From contig CM041200.1 in the NCBI GenBank assembly GCA_023078555.1, positions 3,398,177 to 3,462,176 of the forward strand: 64,000 nt of DNA, read 5' to 3'. Within the stretch, counting starts at the first letter, position 1. The number at the start of each line of letters is the position of its first letter. This document shows, in pieces, positions 1 to 14,525 of this stretch. The notes beneath the pieces are model-generated. The model did not search any database. It saw only the letters and a list, made by a program, of their open reading frames with translations, and was not told the DNA's origin. This DNA comes from Ulva prolifera (lineage: Eukaryota > Chlorophyta > Ulvophyceae > Ulvales > Ulvaceae). Made by a program: the position numbers and the translations under genes.

Positions 1-3000
1 AGCGTTGTCAAGTCTTCTGGGAAGTATGTGACGAATCTGTCGTCCGTCTCCACGTGAACGCGTCGCATCGCCATTAATGCAAAGGCAAGCGGATCTCTGC
101 AAGCAAGCGGATCACATGTTAGTCGATCACACCACGTCAGTCACATACGCATGCTTGGTTGGGGTGGACATGTGCGAATGTTAGACTCGTGTGGAGGGCA
201 AGCCACGTAGTGTGCGGGTGCATTGTCAGCTCACAAGCATAACGATAGCATTCTGGAGTAGACAAACCCATGGCACATACATGCTACATGAGCATGTGTA
301 ATTGGCATGCACCACCCTCACATGAAAACATGATGCATGTCGCGTTGAAGGTCTCGTACCCGTCTCGAAGCAATCTGAACAAAGCGCCCTTGATGCGGTG
401 TTGATCATGGACGAAGCAAATGTGCCACATCATGTTGGCGCCAGGCGGGCAGGTGAGCGCAGCAATTCGCTCCCACGGCATGACGACGTCCCTCTCCTCA
501 AATGTGACACCTCCATTTGCACGAACGGCCCGGACTCCGACGACCTTGCACGAGGATTGCAACGGATCCATGGCCGCTACATGGGGGGCATGCAGCAAGC
601 ATGTCCGAAACGGTCTCCTGGGGGTGAACATCTTTGCGGGCGGACTTCCAACGCTCGAAGAACTGGGGCAGAAGTGTCACCCACGCTTGCACTTCCTCAA
701 GCGCATGAAAGGCGTGGCGGGCGACTTTTTGTGCAATCGTCATCGGGTACCCGCCAGCACCATCGCCTGCTCCGATGTCCCACTTGAAAAAGGACATGGC
801 TTGGGTGATGGTCTCCGCCGGCCAGCCGATGTGGAATCGGAGCGAAGCACGATGGGTCATCAACTTCACATTCTCCTCTGCCGCGGCATCCGGGTATACC
901 ACATTTGGCTGGGCCTGTTGCATCACGCCGTTGCGGAAAGCGGTGCCTTCTGTAGCCATCGCCACCATGTCCTTCATCAAAGCTGTCTTGCCGCAGCCTG
1001 GTCCGCCAATCAAGAACATCATCGACGGACGAGCGCGCAACAGGGAGTACAACACCTGCAGCGGCTTCTCAACATGTGATGGTCATGACCCGAGATTTGT
1101 AGTTGTGACAACATGCGCTCCAATTGCAGCAACGATATTGTGGGTGCAAATGAATTGATAAGAGATCATCATGACTGATATGTTGCACCACGTGCCGATG
1201 CCATCACACCAGTGCATGACATGCACGAGGTGTGGCGCAACGTACCGAACCGTTCACTGGCACAACATGCTCCGGGTGATCGTCGGCGTCCATGTAGTAC
1301 TTGACATCGGCATCGCTGTTGTCGAGGCCCGCTTGCATGTGTGCCTCCGCCTCCTCACACGAGTACGGCGGAGGAAAAGCACCGGGTCCATCGGCAACGT
1401 CAGCACCTCCACCATCAGGCGCGCCACCCGGGTCATCGGGGCCGTTGGGGCCGCCATGGCCACCCGGCCCGCCATGGCTCCGGCAGTGGAAATATAGCTC
1501 CCACGCACGCACGACAGCGGTCGCACATGCCAGGGGCCACGCATGTGCCCGGTTCGGATCCAGAGTCTTGATGTCCGCAAAGATGCAGAGCGTGGCTGCC
1601 CAACAGAACACGGACAGAAACTGAGCGAGCCGGGTGCAATCGGTAAGGGGGCCTGACTCGCCTGACCCGATGCCCAGCTTCTGCAGCAGCAGTGCCGACG
1701 AAACATGGATCTCCGGCTTGCAATCGCCGTCAGAGGACCAGGCCCGCTGCGCCAACAGTTCACCCATATCGCGCACGAGTTGCACGATGTGAATGTCGAC
1801 CTTCCACAGGGTCGCACATGGGTCAAGGAGGGGGATGCCGTCGTGGACGACATCGTACGACACCGCGGCCTCCGACACCGACATGGTGAATGGCTGTCGA
1901 GAGGCCCGCCCCACTCGCACCAACAGCCGTGTACTGGTGTCGGCCTTTCGGTCCATTGGGCGATTCTTGGTCGCCTTTGGCGCCTTGGTGGTGATGCCAT
2001 GAGGCCCGAATTGGCGCACAATGTCGATGGCCGTCTTGAGACCCTCGCCGGCAGGCCGTTCTCGCACAGCAACGTAGAGCGCACTGCCCTCGCCATTCCC
2101 CTCGCGTAGCAAGCGCCTCGTGCGCAGGTGAACCTCATCGAGACTCCGAAGGACCTTCTTGTTGGGCAGCATTTCCACAAGAGACATTGCGGTTGAGGCT
2201 GCAAGCACAAGCACTGTTGTGACGATCCCGGCCCCAAAAGGCGGTTTAGCAAGAAAGCTAGCCTTGAACCAACAGAAACGAAACCACCCTGATACACTAT
2301 CAAAACATAACTCCGTTTGCCAAGCAAACACGACGGGATACCTACCAACCTCGCAGAATTGGTACCTTTTGGTTTCTCACAGCATTAAACATGCATCAGT
2401 AATGTATGTTTGCCATATATAATATATGATCTATGGTAGCCGCGCATCATTACCAATTAGCTATCACAAGCCCGTTGTGGTGAAGTTATGCATCTTAGGC
2501 TCTGACGGACGACCCCAATGGCACCATTTCAGCAATCGGAACCCCAATACCCACGATTTCATCGACAATCATAAAAAAAAACCCCCCCGCCGCGTTTGCG
2601 AAATAGACATGCAATTCCATCCGCACACAAGAACAAAAGTCGTGACGATGTACACAACTACAAGTCAACCATCAAACCAAAACAGAAACACAACCTTCCT
2701 GTAGGTGCGCACCGTATGCACAGACGCGAGAGTTGCATGGACCGCCGCGCAGCGCGTTGGCGACGATGCCGTGAGGAACACCGTATGGCACACGACCTTG
2801 CGCTGCGTTGGTAGCCACCTGTGCCGTCCTCTCGTCACGTTTCTGTTGCTTCTCACCTTCGGGCATGATGCGGTAGGCGACGCGTTTGGCATACGCGTAC
2901 GCAGCCATAGCATCGGTTTGGGTGGCTTGGCGCGGGCGTATCGTGGCGAGCTCCGAGCTTGGGAGGCACGACATTTGGAGGTGGTCTTGCAGTGTCCCTA

Positions 3001-6000
3001 CATCCATGGACGATCGACATACTATTGGATTATTAATATTGCACGCTGGCTCGGCATAGCCCTAGACGTTGCATGCAATGTATGTGTATATGTCTTATTC
3101 AATGCGGTTGCACAGTGTACGGCTACGCTGGGACGATCGGGATCACCAAGCAACATGACGCATGTCTTCACAAGGCATTGGATGTGTCGTGACATGCACT
3201 GTCAAGAAAATCTTACCTGCGCCTTTGTACAGAGCTCCCGGAACGACCGCTAAAACGTATAGGTCCAATGGCGAAGCCCCGAGGAGACACGTAGCTATGC
3301 ATGTCAAGCATGCTCCTCCGAGGCATGTGCCGGGTGTGATGGGTTTTTGGCACTGATCGCCGCGACAGGTCTCTTTGGATTGCTTCACCGGTGCAGCTAT
3401 CTCGACAACCTCCGCCACCGAGGTGATCTCCTCGCAAGGGGCATCGTCACATTGTTCACAACCGTCCGTCTCGTTGCCGTCAGAGTCCACAATCACGACG
3501 GCTGGTTCTGATGACATCGCAATGCCATCGGGCGCGTCAGCCTATTGGAGGCAATCATTTGAAGCACTGTGTGTTGGGACATCTTCGGGCACGGTGTCAG
3601 CACTTGGGGTGCTACGAGGAACCGCTGGGACATGATCGGCGTGACGGCTGCACTCGCCAACGGTGGTCCTTGCGCATGACACAACAGGGTGCAATCCCAA
3701 CCCAGGCGGCTCCACCACGACGTTTGGCGGCATGGCCGGCTGCTTGGCCAAGAAATCTGACCGTTGTGCACGCATGCCAACGCATGATGCACACATGCCG
3801 TGCTCCACTCCCGCGAGCAAACGCATGGACGCACACCCTGGACACCACCATCGCAAAGCCCCTCCGCGAACCACCACCCGATTGCGGTGCTGCTGACACA
3901 TGCCGCTCGCGTGGCCGTCATGGAAACGCGTGCCGCACGTGTTGGTAGAGCCGTGTGGTGAAAAGCAACATTGCTGCGCTTTCCGTTTGTCCGAGGTCTC
4001 GGCGGCCGTGGTAGTATCGGAGGTCTTGGAGGAGTCCCCAGGCACGGGCGGATCCGACGATCCGATGGCGAGCTCTTCACACACCCTCAACATGACGGTG
4101 TGTGCGCATGCATTCGCCGAGCACATGTGCTTGGTGACCTCTGCACACACCTTTGCGGCAAACTTTGCCGCTCGGGACGTCTTCAACCCTTGTGTACCCT
4201 TGGCCCTGCATGATGGAGAGCACCGGCCGTCACTGCTGAAGCCGTACGCCGCGCGCCACGCCCGGCACCGGAAGCAGTACATCCATAGCAATGGGCCCCC
4301 TTCTTCTCCCTCACTCGCAAGCACCGAGTGCAGATGGTGTTCACAGACTTGACTCTTGTCGTCATGTTGGTCATGCGGACACCCGTGCACCAGACACAGC
4401 TTTGATGGGGCGGCATCGTCCCCCGCACGAGGCTTCCGACGGCCACCTCGCCCACGCACCGGCGGGTCGGCCCCCACATCAATGCGCCCGCTGTGCCAGC
4501 GCAGCCACTCGTGGCCGGACGGCGCCCGCTCGCCGAAAGCATGCACGATGTTCTCGCCTCGCTGTCGCTTCGCCTTGGCAAGCCGGCCTTCCGTACAGGT
4601 CGGTCGGTGCTCCTCGCCTTCTGCCCACGCACGGACTGCTTTGAAGCAGCAGCATTGCGAGCACCAACGCACTTGCCGCCGCAAATGGGGGGTGATCTCC
4701 CAAATTGCTCGCCCCCGATGATTCGGGCACAGCTGTGACTTGTGGGGCTTGCCGCCGTCTTCATCGACGCACTTGCCGTCACAACCATGTATGCGGCATG
4801 CGGTGACATCGCGCACGACGCGATTGCCATCAGGCGGGAAGGCGTGGTCGCCACGGTAGGTGTACATCGCTGGCTCGTCACGCGGAGCTGTCGGCAATGA
4901 CGCGCTGATGTCCTCTTCGGATAAGTGGATGCAGCGGTTAGGTGCTTGCGACTCTGTGTCCGCTTTTGCACGTTTGTCGACATACAAACACCAAATACAG
5001 TGGTGTGAGTGATCGGCATCGTCCTTGCAGCCACGAGAGCGGATGGTGAATTGATGAGGTCTTTTGAAGTTGCGGCAATTGAAACAAAGCCGGCATTTGA
5101 CCCCCTCGGCATCGATCAATTCATTGGCCTGCATCACAATGAGTATGATGAGAGCATATGTTGGCTTGTACGAAGCTTCTAGTACTATTCTAGTATTACT
5201 CAAAAAGAATAATCTATAATGATTATTACTAATATTCTTTTTATTCTTACTATTATAATGATCACTACGCTTATGCTTAATCATAATCATCATTAATTTT
5301 ATTATCATTATTATGAATAAAAGTTTTACAAAATTTTCACGTGCCACCGCATACATATCCGCATGCAAATATGATGCACGTTTCACTCAAATACAACCGG
5401 TCACACACACACACACGTAAACCCAAACACAAACTCACATATCACCATGCATCAACCATCACAGAAACATTTCTATTTATGGAAGTGCGTACAGACTTCG
5501 TGTAAGCCTTCTTACATACATACATGCGTATGAGTAAACAACACATACGCTGACTAATGTGGCTCCAGACATGTGCATCCATGCATGTGGTAACACTTTG
5601 GGACCATACCTTGCTGTGTTTGTGGCACAAACCCTCCATGGTCATCACGCTTTTTGTGCAACCACGCACATCGCACTCGGTCTTGGACGACACGTCAACT
5701 CTGCCTCTGTCATCGACGCAGATGGACCCCAGCGTTGGCGCACAAGCGCCAACCGCGGCGCTTTGTTGAGCGCTCGGACGCGCCGCCACCGGAATGCGCC
5801 CGTCACATGCGCGATCATCACCCTTGTGTCTGGCGCAAACGTTCCCGAGACCTTCAAACTTGAGCAATCGAATAAGCGCCTTGCACTTGTTGCACCATCT
5901 CTTGAACACTCCCACGCCATCGGAACCCGTCTGGTCGGTCAGGATGACGCGCCCTTTTGCATGCTTTTGGCACATGTGAGCCGCGCGGTATGACGCGGAC

Positions 6001-9000
6001 GGCCCGATGTCGGCGTTGCACAGCACCACGCTTCCGTCGTCGTTGACATCGACGATGACGTTGCACATGTCCGTTGTGCGTTGGCCTCCATACAATGCTG
6101 AGGCGCGAGCTGCGGATGGCAGCAACGTGACGTCCGTCGCGCGAGCTGCACAAACGCACACACACACTATTACAATACATAGCCACCAAGTGCCCTACTG
6201 CACAATGATATGTCAAGTGCGCACAATCTGTCGTGTCATATGATTTCACAGAATGATCAAGCCTCCCATACATGGAGATCCATGCAGAGTGCCACTGTGT
6301 ACGCACATTGTACACGCCATCTATGGCAAAAAACACCCATTGCAAAATTTCCACAAAACAGACGTTCATTGTTTCATTCAAGAGAGCATACCAAGACGTA
6401 AGACCTCGATCCAGTTTGCGAGCCCATGGTCGTCGTGCGCAAGCTGCCGCATGCAATTTGCAAAGACTTCGCCTCCGCAAAACCTCTGGAAATCCCACAT
6501 GTTCAAAGCTTCTGGACGCACAGGCATCAACGGGTGTGCGCACATGGCAAGGAACGCCTTCCTGTGTTTCAGGATTGACAACATGCCCGTCCGTGTTGCC
6601 TGCAAAAGCCTGCCAATGAGGGAAGATCGATTACCATACATAACCTAGGATTAGTCAACTAAGAAAGTGCTTGATTTGCAAGGCTAGGGTTGCACACCAT
6701 GCCGCAACACCCAAAGAGCAATCCCTTCGTGGCCAACTTAAGATGAGCACACGATTCAAAGCAATCAGTGGTGTGGACACCAAAGGGCACACACTGATGA
6801 AAAGCCACACTGGTTTGAAAGCCAAAGTTGAACAAATATGATCAATCAACTACATGAGGTTCCGGTATCAATTCGCACACCTGAAATGTTTGATCGCCAT
6901 ATTTCATATTTGCAGTTTGCTCCCCATGGTATGTTGACGAAGCCCGTGCCTTTAGTGCCTGCCCCACCACGGCAGCATACGACGCATCTTCCTTGCCGAG
7001 CATCGAGTCCATGGACATCTCCAGACCCGTGCGACAAATGTCCAAAACATCAGCAACATCATCACACGAGTCTCGCATGCTCTCCGGTCGAGATGTATCC
7101 TTCATCGATGCTGCAAGCTCTTTTCGAGTTTGTCCCGCCGCAGTCTCGAGGACGTCGCCCAGTTCAAACTCGGGGTGGCTTCCGGAAAGGTGCTTCAACC
7201 ACTCCGTTTGCACGGTCTCGGAATGTCCAATGAAGCGACAAAACGCTTGCAACTCCTCTGCATGCAAGGTACGTTCACACTCGCCATCAATTCAAGATCT
7301 CCGAGTCCGATGCAATATTGTCAACACCGCCTCCTCCGTTGACTAGCTAGGCAACACCGATTGAGAGATGCAAGCATCATATGCGACGTGTTGTAGACAC
7401 TAGGGTACAGTCACCATTGTGTGATACATTGCAACCACCTCATGTTTTGGCACCGCGATGCATGGCGTACCGGGGGCATCCGCAGGTGGAGCATGTTTGA
7501 GGCGGCCCCACAGCTTCAAGGCGTTGGGCGCGCGCGTAAACATCTTGCGGATCATCGCCCACCCGTACTGAAGGATGGTCCCGGGTGTTTCAGCATTATG
7601 AGATGCGTAGGCGCGTTGCATCAATGCCCTACTTGCTTGGTCAGCATCGCACAGCAGACGTTTTCCTTCGACGGTCTTCAAGAATAGTGCGGACACCGCA
7701 GCATTCATGTAGTTTGCATGTTGTTGAGGTGCTTCTTGGCGCACTATTCGCGCCGCCGCGACCGCGTGTGCAACCAAGCCTTTGGTTAGGCTTGACGATC
7801 CACAAATGTCACGTGTAGCCTACAAGCACGAAAGGTCCCCAATGTTGATGCTTCATTTTGCGACCCACGTGGCGACAAAGCTATACATGGTTCATACATA
7901 TACCAAGGCTTGTGATGTCAGGTGCAGTGTGAATTAGACAGGTCAGCCACACTGGTGATCACATTTTGGAAAAATAGCCAATTTGCTCAACATTGAAATG
8001 CATGACACCGTAGAGACGCACCACATGAGAGTACAGGGAGTTGAAGAATGCCGGGTGCAAATAGTCACTCTTGAAGGTGGACGCATTTGGGGACCACTGT
8101 CCGGATAGAGAGATGTGAATATCATTCTGGCATTTGGTGTCATCGACTTGCGAGATCTTCATGCGATTGAAGACCATGCCGGTTCGAAGGTCACGTGCGG
8201 TGACTTTCATGTTCCCCGCCGCCCCGAATGCTCGGCAATACAAGCTGAAGGATTCTGGGCTCGAGGGCGTGCCACGCAAAGGCACCATTTCATGCCAGCG
8301 GCAAAATACAAACCTGAAACATGGCAAAATAATGAGTGCAGACCCAACAATAAGATCACAAAGATTGGTGGAACACGGATTATTCTCAACGTTCTTCACT
8401 GTGGATATCAATTCGCAACACAATCACGAAATCGCGAACTTGATGACCTTCCTTTGATACATAACACTATGCGTAACATAACCATGGTCAACGGCAACTA
8501 TCTTCAAAAACAATACCGACCGTGGACCCGCAGCATAGCAACACTACGTATCGCATCAACAATTATTGCAATTAGTGCCCAAAACTAAGTTGACACGGCA
8601 CACTTGAAAACGATGGTGATATATACATGATGTTATCTAACCATATGAAATACATAGTACGTGAATCTTGCAATGCTACAATATTTCGACATCCTGGACA
8701 TACCGGTACATGTACGCACCGGTGTTTCATCCGATCGGCCTCGACAGGGTCCCTCTTCTTCACCAACGAACGCAAAGTGAACGGTTCGCCAAGGGCCAGA
8801 CCTTTCAAGTCGCCGAGCTCGATCAAGCCCTGTCGCATTGCCAACATCAGCAGTTGGCTTCCAACGCATGCGATGCTGGCGCGCCAATCATCCTCTTCGA
8901 CCACACACCCGCTCGGATCAACCGCAAATGTCTTCTGCCCAAATTGATTGGGTGCTTTGTCCCAAGGGATGGGGCTTGTAAAGCCAAAGGCAACCTGCAT
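1..9000 (-). pseudogene. Gene S, left copy (truncated by the window edge, with stop and frameshift)
   Basis: Mirror of the right copy. Exons on the minus strand, in order: 8720-9000, 8022-8313, 7471-7819, 6881-7257, 6392-6599, 5610-6145, 3217-5128, 2695-2997, 1246-2198, 322-1055 and the start of exon 11 at 1-94. Exon 7 lacks the right-arm insertion, so it shows the native exon of 1,912 nt. Two lesions are specific to this copy: an in-frame TAG at 3,542-3,544 (right copy TTG) and one extra G in the run at about 582-587 that shifts the helicase exon. The helicase C-terminus lies outside the window. Apart from these lesions, splice sites and exon lengths agree with the right copy. Confidence 0.75.
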
Positions 9001-9155
9001 CGCCACGAGTATTTAAGCACAAACCTCTAGTTACACACGATGGCCCGCTGCGCAAATGCTTTTATATATATCATACTGTGATGGAAACATCAACATCATA
9101 CACCGGCATGCATACCCGGCGCACATACAACACTGTGCCAATGCATCTCGGTACA

Positions 9156-11031
9156 TCAGTGCATCGCAAGCAACAAAGCTTTCGCAACACCATCGCGAAA
9201 GCAGCGCACCTCCACGTCATTGGTCTCTTTGTTGTACACCGCAGTGGGGATGAACTCGATCTGATCCCATGTCCAAGCCGCAAAGACAGGGTTGCGGCAA
9301 CCACATAGGGACTTCAACGCGGCAACAATGAGCCCATAAATGGGTGTGATACCACCAGCTCGTGCGTTCTCCGCACACCTCATGATATCACCCTGCTGCA
9401 TCGGGGTGGGTTTGTCCACGATGTTGGCCCCCTGTGCTTTCATGGACATCACATGATGTTGGTACCACATTCGGTACTTGTCGAAAATCAAAGCATCTTC
9501 GAGCCGAACCTGCACCAGAGTGCCGTGAAAACGTCAGGGCACTTGGTGGTACATTACATGTCGAAATATTACCCAAATGACAGACAAACAAATACGAACG
9601 TGCCCTGATGCGGCAAGTGTATTTTCGTGCCATCAACCTCAAGCCTGAGCATACAAAGGGTAAGGAACATACTCGATCGCTGGGGTTAGCGACATTCCGA
9701 CACTGATCCACGGTGAAGCACTTGACCGCTAGCATGAGCGCAAACTTGTATTGATGTAACGTTGCAAGTTTCTTGACATGTCCAGACCACTTCAAAAGAG
9801 CAAGGGTGTTGGAGAACAGCAGTGCGGGACAATCTTGGAATGTCTTGATCACAGCGCTCATGGGAACCTCCCCTTCGGGGTGTCCCTCCAACTTCGATTT
9901 GATGGCCTTGCAAGACTTTCCATACTCACCCGGCTCATCACACCCGGACAAGACCGCCGCGATGTACGCCGTGACAAACCGATAGAATGTCGCGCCAATC
10001 CCTTTTTGGGTCTTCTCCACGCGAGCCGGGAATGTGCGCCACCAGCAACCCCCTTCGTCAATCCATTTTGCGATGTCGGTGTGGAATTGTGACTCAACGA
10101 TCGTCTGCAGCATGCTCGGTTGCACAGCATCTTTCGCAACTTGTGTGGAAGTCATAAACGCGGTTTTCACCCTGCACGGTGCGGCAGCCATGTTTGAAAG
10201 TACGCCCGGTTATCCGCAATGCGACACAATGGGTTACAATCTTGACCCTACATGACATGATAACGATCGAGCAAAAACGCACTGGCCATACCACTCGGGG
10301 CCCAGGATTTTTGAAATCTCTGGGTCCTGAGTCCATTCGTCGTCCGAGTCCTCAGCCTCGTCTTCATGCATCACGCCTTCTTCGCCCGCATCAACATGTT
10401 TCGCCATCTCTTCATCATCCGAAGCAACGAGATCGACTACATCATGCATGTCGGCACTTGGAGCACGTTTGTGTGCGCATTTGGGGGCATCACAATCCAT
10501 GTCATCACCATCTGAACTGGATTGTGGCTGGTACTCGGAAACATCATCAGTACTCCCTGTTGACGTCACAAGTGGTGTTGGAGGAAGTTATACACGAAAA
10601 TCGAGCCTCACGCAATAACAGAATGCGAAAACTCGCGTATAAAAATATGCATGCACGCAAGATCGATGCATGGCAGCTGAACAAGATCCAAAACATGGTG
10701 AATATCAAATGATATTATAAACAATATGACAACTCACGGTGGTGGATTTCCATCTCTCTATCCAAATTGGCTTCGCACCTCCACCACGCATCCGCATCAT
10801 CGACCCAATCTGATCAATTCTCGGCAAGCACAAAGGTTCCTCTTGCAACGCACGAAACAGATCGTTCAGTTTCGTCAAACGTGGGTCATCGGGTGAGATG
10901 CAATCGAAGCTGTCCTGACGCGGCATGCACTCCGGATCATCACAATGGCACGCCTCACCGATCTCACCGGGATGTGTCGGCTTTGCGTGTGGCTCCGCTT
11001 CCAAAGGGCGCTCCAACTGTTCGGTGTGCAT
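9156..11031 (-). CDS. Gene D, left copy
   Basis: Inverted copy of the right D. Exons on the minus strand: 10779-11031, 10292-10556, 9673-10171, 9156-9509. All four exons are open, and the protein is essentially the same as on the right, including the acidic stretch in exon 2. It lies between M and S, as in the right arm. Confidence 0.68.
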
Positions 11032-11257
11032 GCAATGTGTGTGTCCAGCGCAACAGCATGATTCGCCATGATCATCGGCAGGTTGTGTTGCACATGTGCT
11101 GAGGCGATGGATACATATGCGCCTACATGGAACTCATCATGTAAGTTTATGTACACTTCAACAGAAATCACCACCGTGACCAAAGGGTGCAATCATCACA
11201 ACTACACGAGCCACAAAATGCCGCGGCGAATCACACAGCATTGCCACACCAAAAAAA

Positions 11258-12921
11258 TCACCATACGGGAGCACACCCAATGATCTCGATGAGGATAGCC
11301 AAGGTTGCCGCAATCGTCTGCGCCCCCATGATGATATCGAGTGCATATGGGAACCCGCACAGAGTCCCCAATGCACCCAATACAGCCGGGCAAACAATGG
11401 GTATCATTGCAGTGTGTTCATGAATGAAGGTTGCGCGGACCACGGCGCGTGTGTACCTGAATTTATGCATACTTTTGTTGTCACCATTGCAACCCAACAA
11501 CGGTGGCAGCGACACACATTTGTTGGATGTGTCGACAATGGATGTATCAAAAACGGAACACACCCCCAGTGCTTGCGTGCAAGGAGACAAACCACAAACG
11601 CCGTGCAGAATCCGATCGTTGTCAGTGCAGCAGACACGCCTTCGCCGTTCAACCCGCCATGCAGCTGATGGATGGCTGCACCAATGGCAACACACGGTGC
11701 GTAGGCCAAGGACACCTTCACGTCGTGTCGGCTCGATGTGTCCCCGGTCATCCTCGCAAGACTGCACCGATGCCACAACTATCACCCCACCACATGAAGA
11801 GCTGCACAAGTTTGGAGCCACACACGCGTCTTGGCGACCTATACACATGGCGGTGTTCTCGGCGGTTGAGAGATGCATACCGGTAGATGCTAACGCATCC
11901 ATGCGTCCAACACAGCACGGGCACTGCGATCAAGATATGGTGTGCCACGCTGCACAGTTTGTCCGTATCAATGGCAGCCTCCATCATCCGGTCGCGCACG
12001 CCCAATGTTGTTGCCAACACCCGTAACGACCACCACACTGTTCGGCCGACCGCACGAGCAGCCATGGAAACACACCTGCACACGAGTGACACAATGAATG
12101 AAAACGACATGTCTAAACACATGCAATGGTAGCCCCACCTCTAACACAAACACCTCTGTGAACGTGATCACTCATCATGATTACACTACAATCGCATGCA
12201 TCCAAAACAACACTAGCATTGATGTATGCAAGAAGTGAGAGTGCCCGCACATGCACAAACAGGCGAACAAGACGTTCATTGTCGCCATCAGATATTCCAA
12301 CATCACGTGACTCAGTAGCATTGCAGTGCAAAGGCCAATGACACACGCCCCGTCGCATTCATGTCCACCGGAATCTTTCAATCGCAACCATGGCATCGCC
12401 GCCCCCAGTGCAACCCATGGAGCCCATGTCAAGAACGCCCGTAAAGTGGGCTTGGCTACAATGCGAACGGTCAAGGACGCAAGCCTGCAAGCATAATCCA
12501 GTTAAGCTCGTATGAGCCACAGCTCCAACATGGACAGCCGGCCAAACACATGCACGGCTTATGCATTGCAAATGATGGAGCATACCCATGCAAGCGCATG
12601 CAGAGCCATGCCACGCCAATTGCATAGAAGAGAGTCGTGAGCCCTGTGTCCCCATCGACAAGGCCAAGATACACCAAAGCCGGTAAAATTCCGACACGCA
12701 TGACGTCTCGAGGGGGGCACATCAACATAGCCACAAGGATCAATGAAACATTGACCCACGGGGCAGTTGGATGCATGCATCCACTGCACGCCGACAAATC
12801 GGAGAGATCCAAGCGATGACGCCATTTACGCCCTCTTGCAGCTCGTGCACCAAGCAGGCGCCGGCGGTCTCCACAATGCCGACGTCGACCGGCCACCAGC
12901 GGGTCGACATATGTATCATCA
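11258..12921 (-). CDS. Gene M, left copy (5'-truncated)
   Basis: Inverted copy of right M. Exons on the minus strand: 12586-12921, 12251-12484, 11881-12075, 11564-11761, 11258-11456. The exons are open and nearly identical to the right arm. As on the right, the upstream part has been replaced by the hAT remnant starting near 12,960. Confidence 0.65.
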
Positions 12922-12965
12922 CTGCACAATTGTTGTGAAAGTCTTTTGTTGACTACCCGCAGCCC

Positions 12966-14081
12966 GTGGCGATTGCACAAAAAAAATTACCAAAAATTTG
13001 GATCTACAATCCCCGTTTGTGGTGCCATGATGCTTGCATTGTGAAGCACTTTGTACAACTGTGTTGTACAATAGCTAATTATGAGCAAGACTCTGGCCCT
13101 GCCAAGGGTTTGCTTCACCACGCGCAGACCACCATTTATGGCAGGACCCGAGCCGTTCCGGTCAATGTTCCTCCGAGATTTGCCACATCGTTCTTCGTGA
13201 TGAAAGGAATTTTGAATAGCAAGGCTGCATTTATTCAAGAAGTATGTACCGATGCATGGGCTGACCGGGGGAGGGGCAGATCATCTGAGGTGTGCACACA
13301 AAACTGATAAAAATAGCAGAAAACTAACTGGATCAATGTCACAACGAATATCTCGGTGCATCGCTGATGCAAGACGTCAATCTTGATTGTTTCTACAAGG
13401 ATGTGAAGGATGCAGTCACATTCTTGCAGCCATTCTCATACTTCATCCACCCGGGTTGCATGCACATGCGAGTGTGTGTAGAAAACAGGTGCTACTCTCC
13501 AGCCAGAGTTGCCACAGTGGCATTGCACCCCACATATGCATCTACAGAGCGCAATTGGTCACTATGGGGTATAGTGTACACTGCTTCCAGATATGTACTG
13601 TCCCTTGAGCAAGCCAGAAAGATGATCACATATTGCTACAATACACGTGCTCAGCAAGCTAGCGTGGAAGACTTCAACTTGTTGCAGAGCACTGTAGAGC
13701 AACAACACAATATCATCGGAAAGTTTTGTGTACGTCGGTTCCAACGATATAAATAGCTTGCTCTGCACCTTCCCGAGCGAATTGCAGTCAATCTTGGAAA
13801 GTGAGTAAGGCATCGAGTGTTCGTCCACCCCAACCCAAAACACTCAACGATGCCTACACAACGCCTATACACCTGAAATGGATACTTTCAGTATCAACAA
13901 GCATCACGCGAGCAAGGGCTCTCTGAATACCTAATTGTTTCTGTGATCACATATTTCATCGCGTCTCTTTCACCGAAAACGTTCATTATACCTTTATCCT
14001 ATACTTCTACACCCTATGTATAAGAATATATGCCCTTATACCGGTATATGGACCCCAATGTACCCCTTGGCGCCAGCCCTA
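12966..14081 (+). mobile_element. hAT transposon remnant, left arm (3' part with terminal inverted repeat)
   Basis: Two exon-like stretches, 12,966-13,306 and about 13,331-13,756, encode the C-terminal half of a hAT-type transposase. The first has Pro-Arg-Phe-Ala-Thr-Ser-Phe followed by Leu ... Lys-Ala-Ala-Phe and Asp-Ala-Trp, as in the middle of hAT transposases. The second has Glu-Arg-Asn-Trp-Ser (about 13,547) followed by a helical Tyr-Asn ending, as in the hAT dimerisation region. The element ends at 14,081 with CCCCTTGGCGCCAGCCCTA, a typical hAT-style terminus. The 5' half and 5' terminal repeat are missing, and gene M intron sequence abuts instead. It is probably inactive. Confidence 0.7.
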
Positions 14082-14082
14082 C

Positions 14083-14520
14083 TTAAAATGAGTGCAAAAA
14101 TTCGTGGCCTGAACCGCCACGCAAAGTTTCCTGAATGGCAATGCGGTGATTGGTGAATGCCCGTGAAAGATGTTGCGACACTGCATCCATGTCCAACGTG
14201 TGCAACAATGCGCGTACTCGCAGTGCCGTCGACAATACTGTGCAACATAAGCAAGTGGCATTCCATATGGCAATGCGGCGCCCGCTGTATGCCCGTGAAA
14301 GAGCCGACTTCGATCCATCCAAATACATCGCATGCAACACAATACAACGTATGCAACATCATATGCGGCGCTGCCGTGCCCAGTGCAACTGATTACCTCG
14401 CCGATTCCCCGTGCCCTCCTTCTTTGGTGGCGGGCTGCTTCCAAACGAACCTTGTCAAGGCCTCTCTCCAAGGAAACCTACACACTACTACCGCGGTTGT
14501 CGGCAGTGTCGTTTGGCGTG
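14083..14520. repeat. Sequence flanking the hAT end, with an internal ~132-bp imperfect repeat
   Basis: Present three times (here, 39,250-39,695 and 63,420-63,867). A block with ttcacgggcat ... ccgcattgccat occurs twice, about 132 bp apart (39,476 and 39,609 in the right arm). An ORF reads through in all copies, but no protein is recognised and the repeat explains its similarity to itself. Confidence 0.5.
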
Positions 14521-14525
14521 CCTGT

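Noticed and set aside
1254-2348. 364-codon ORF on the minus strand overlapping gene S exon 9 (also 52,199-53,293 on plus)
   Set aside because: It is an alternative frame of exon 9. The other frame is the one that joins exons 8 and 10 in phase, and this one gives an Arg/Cys/Ser-rich shadow product.
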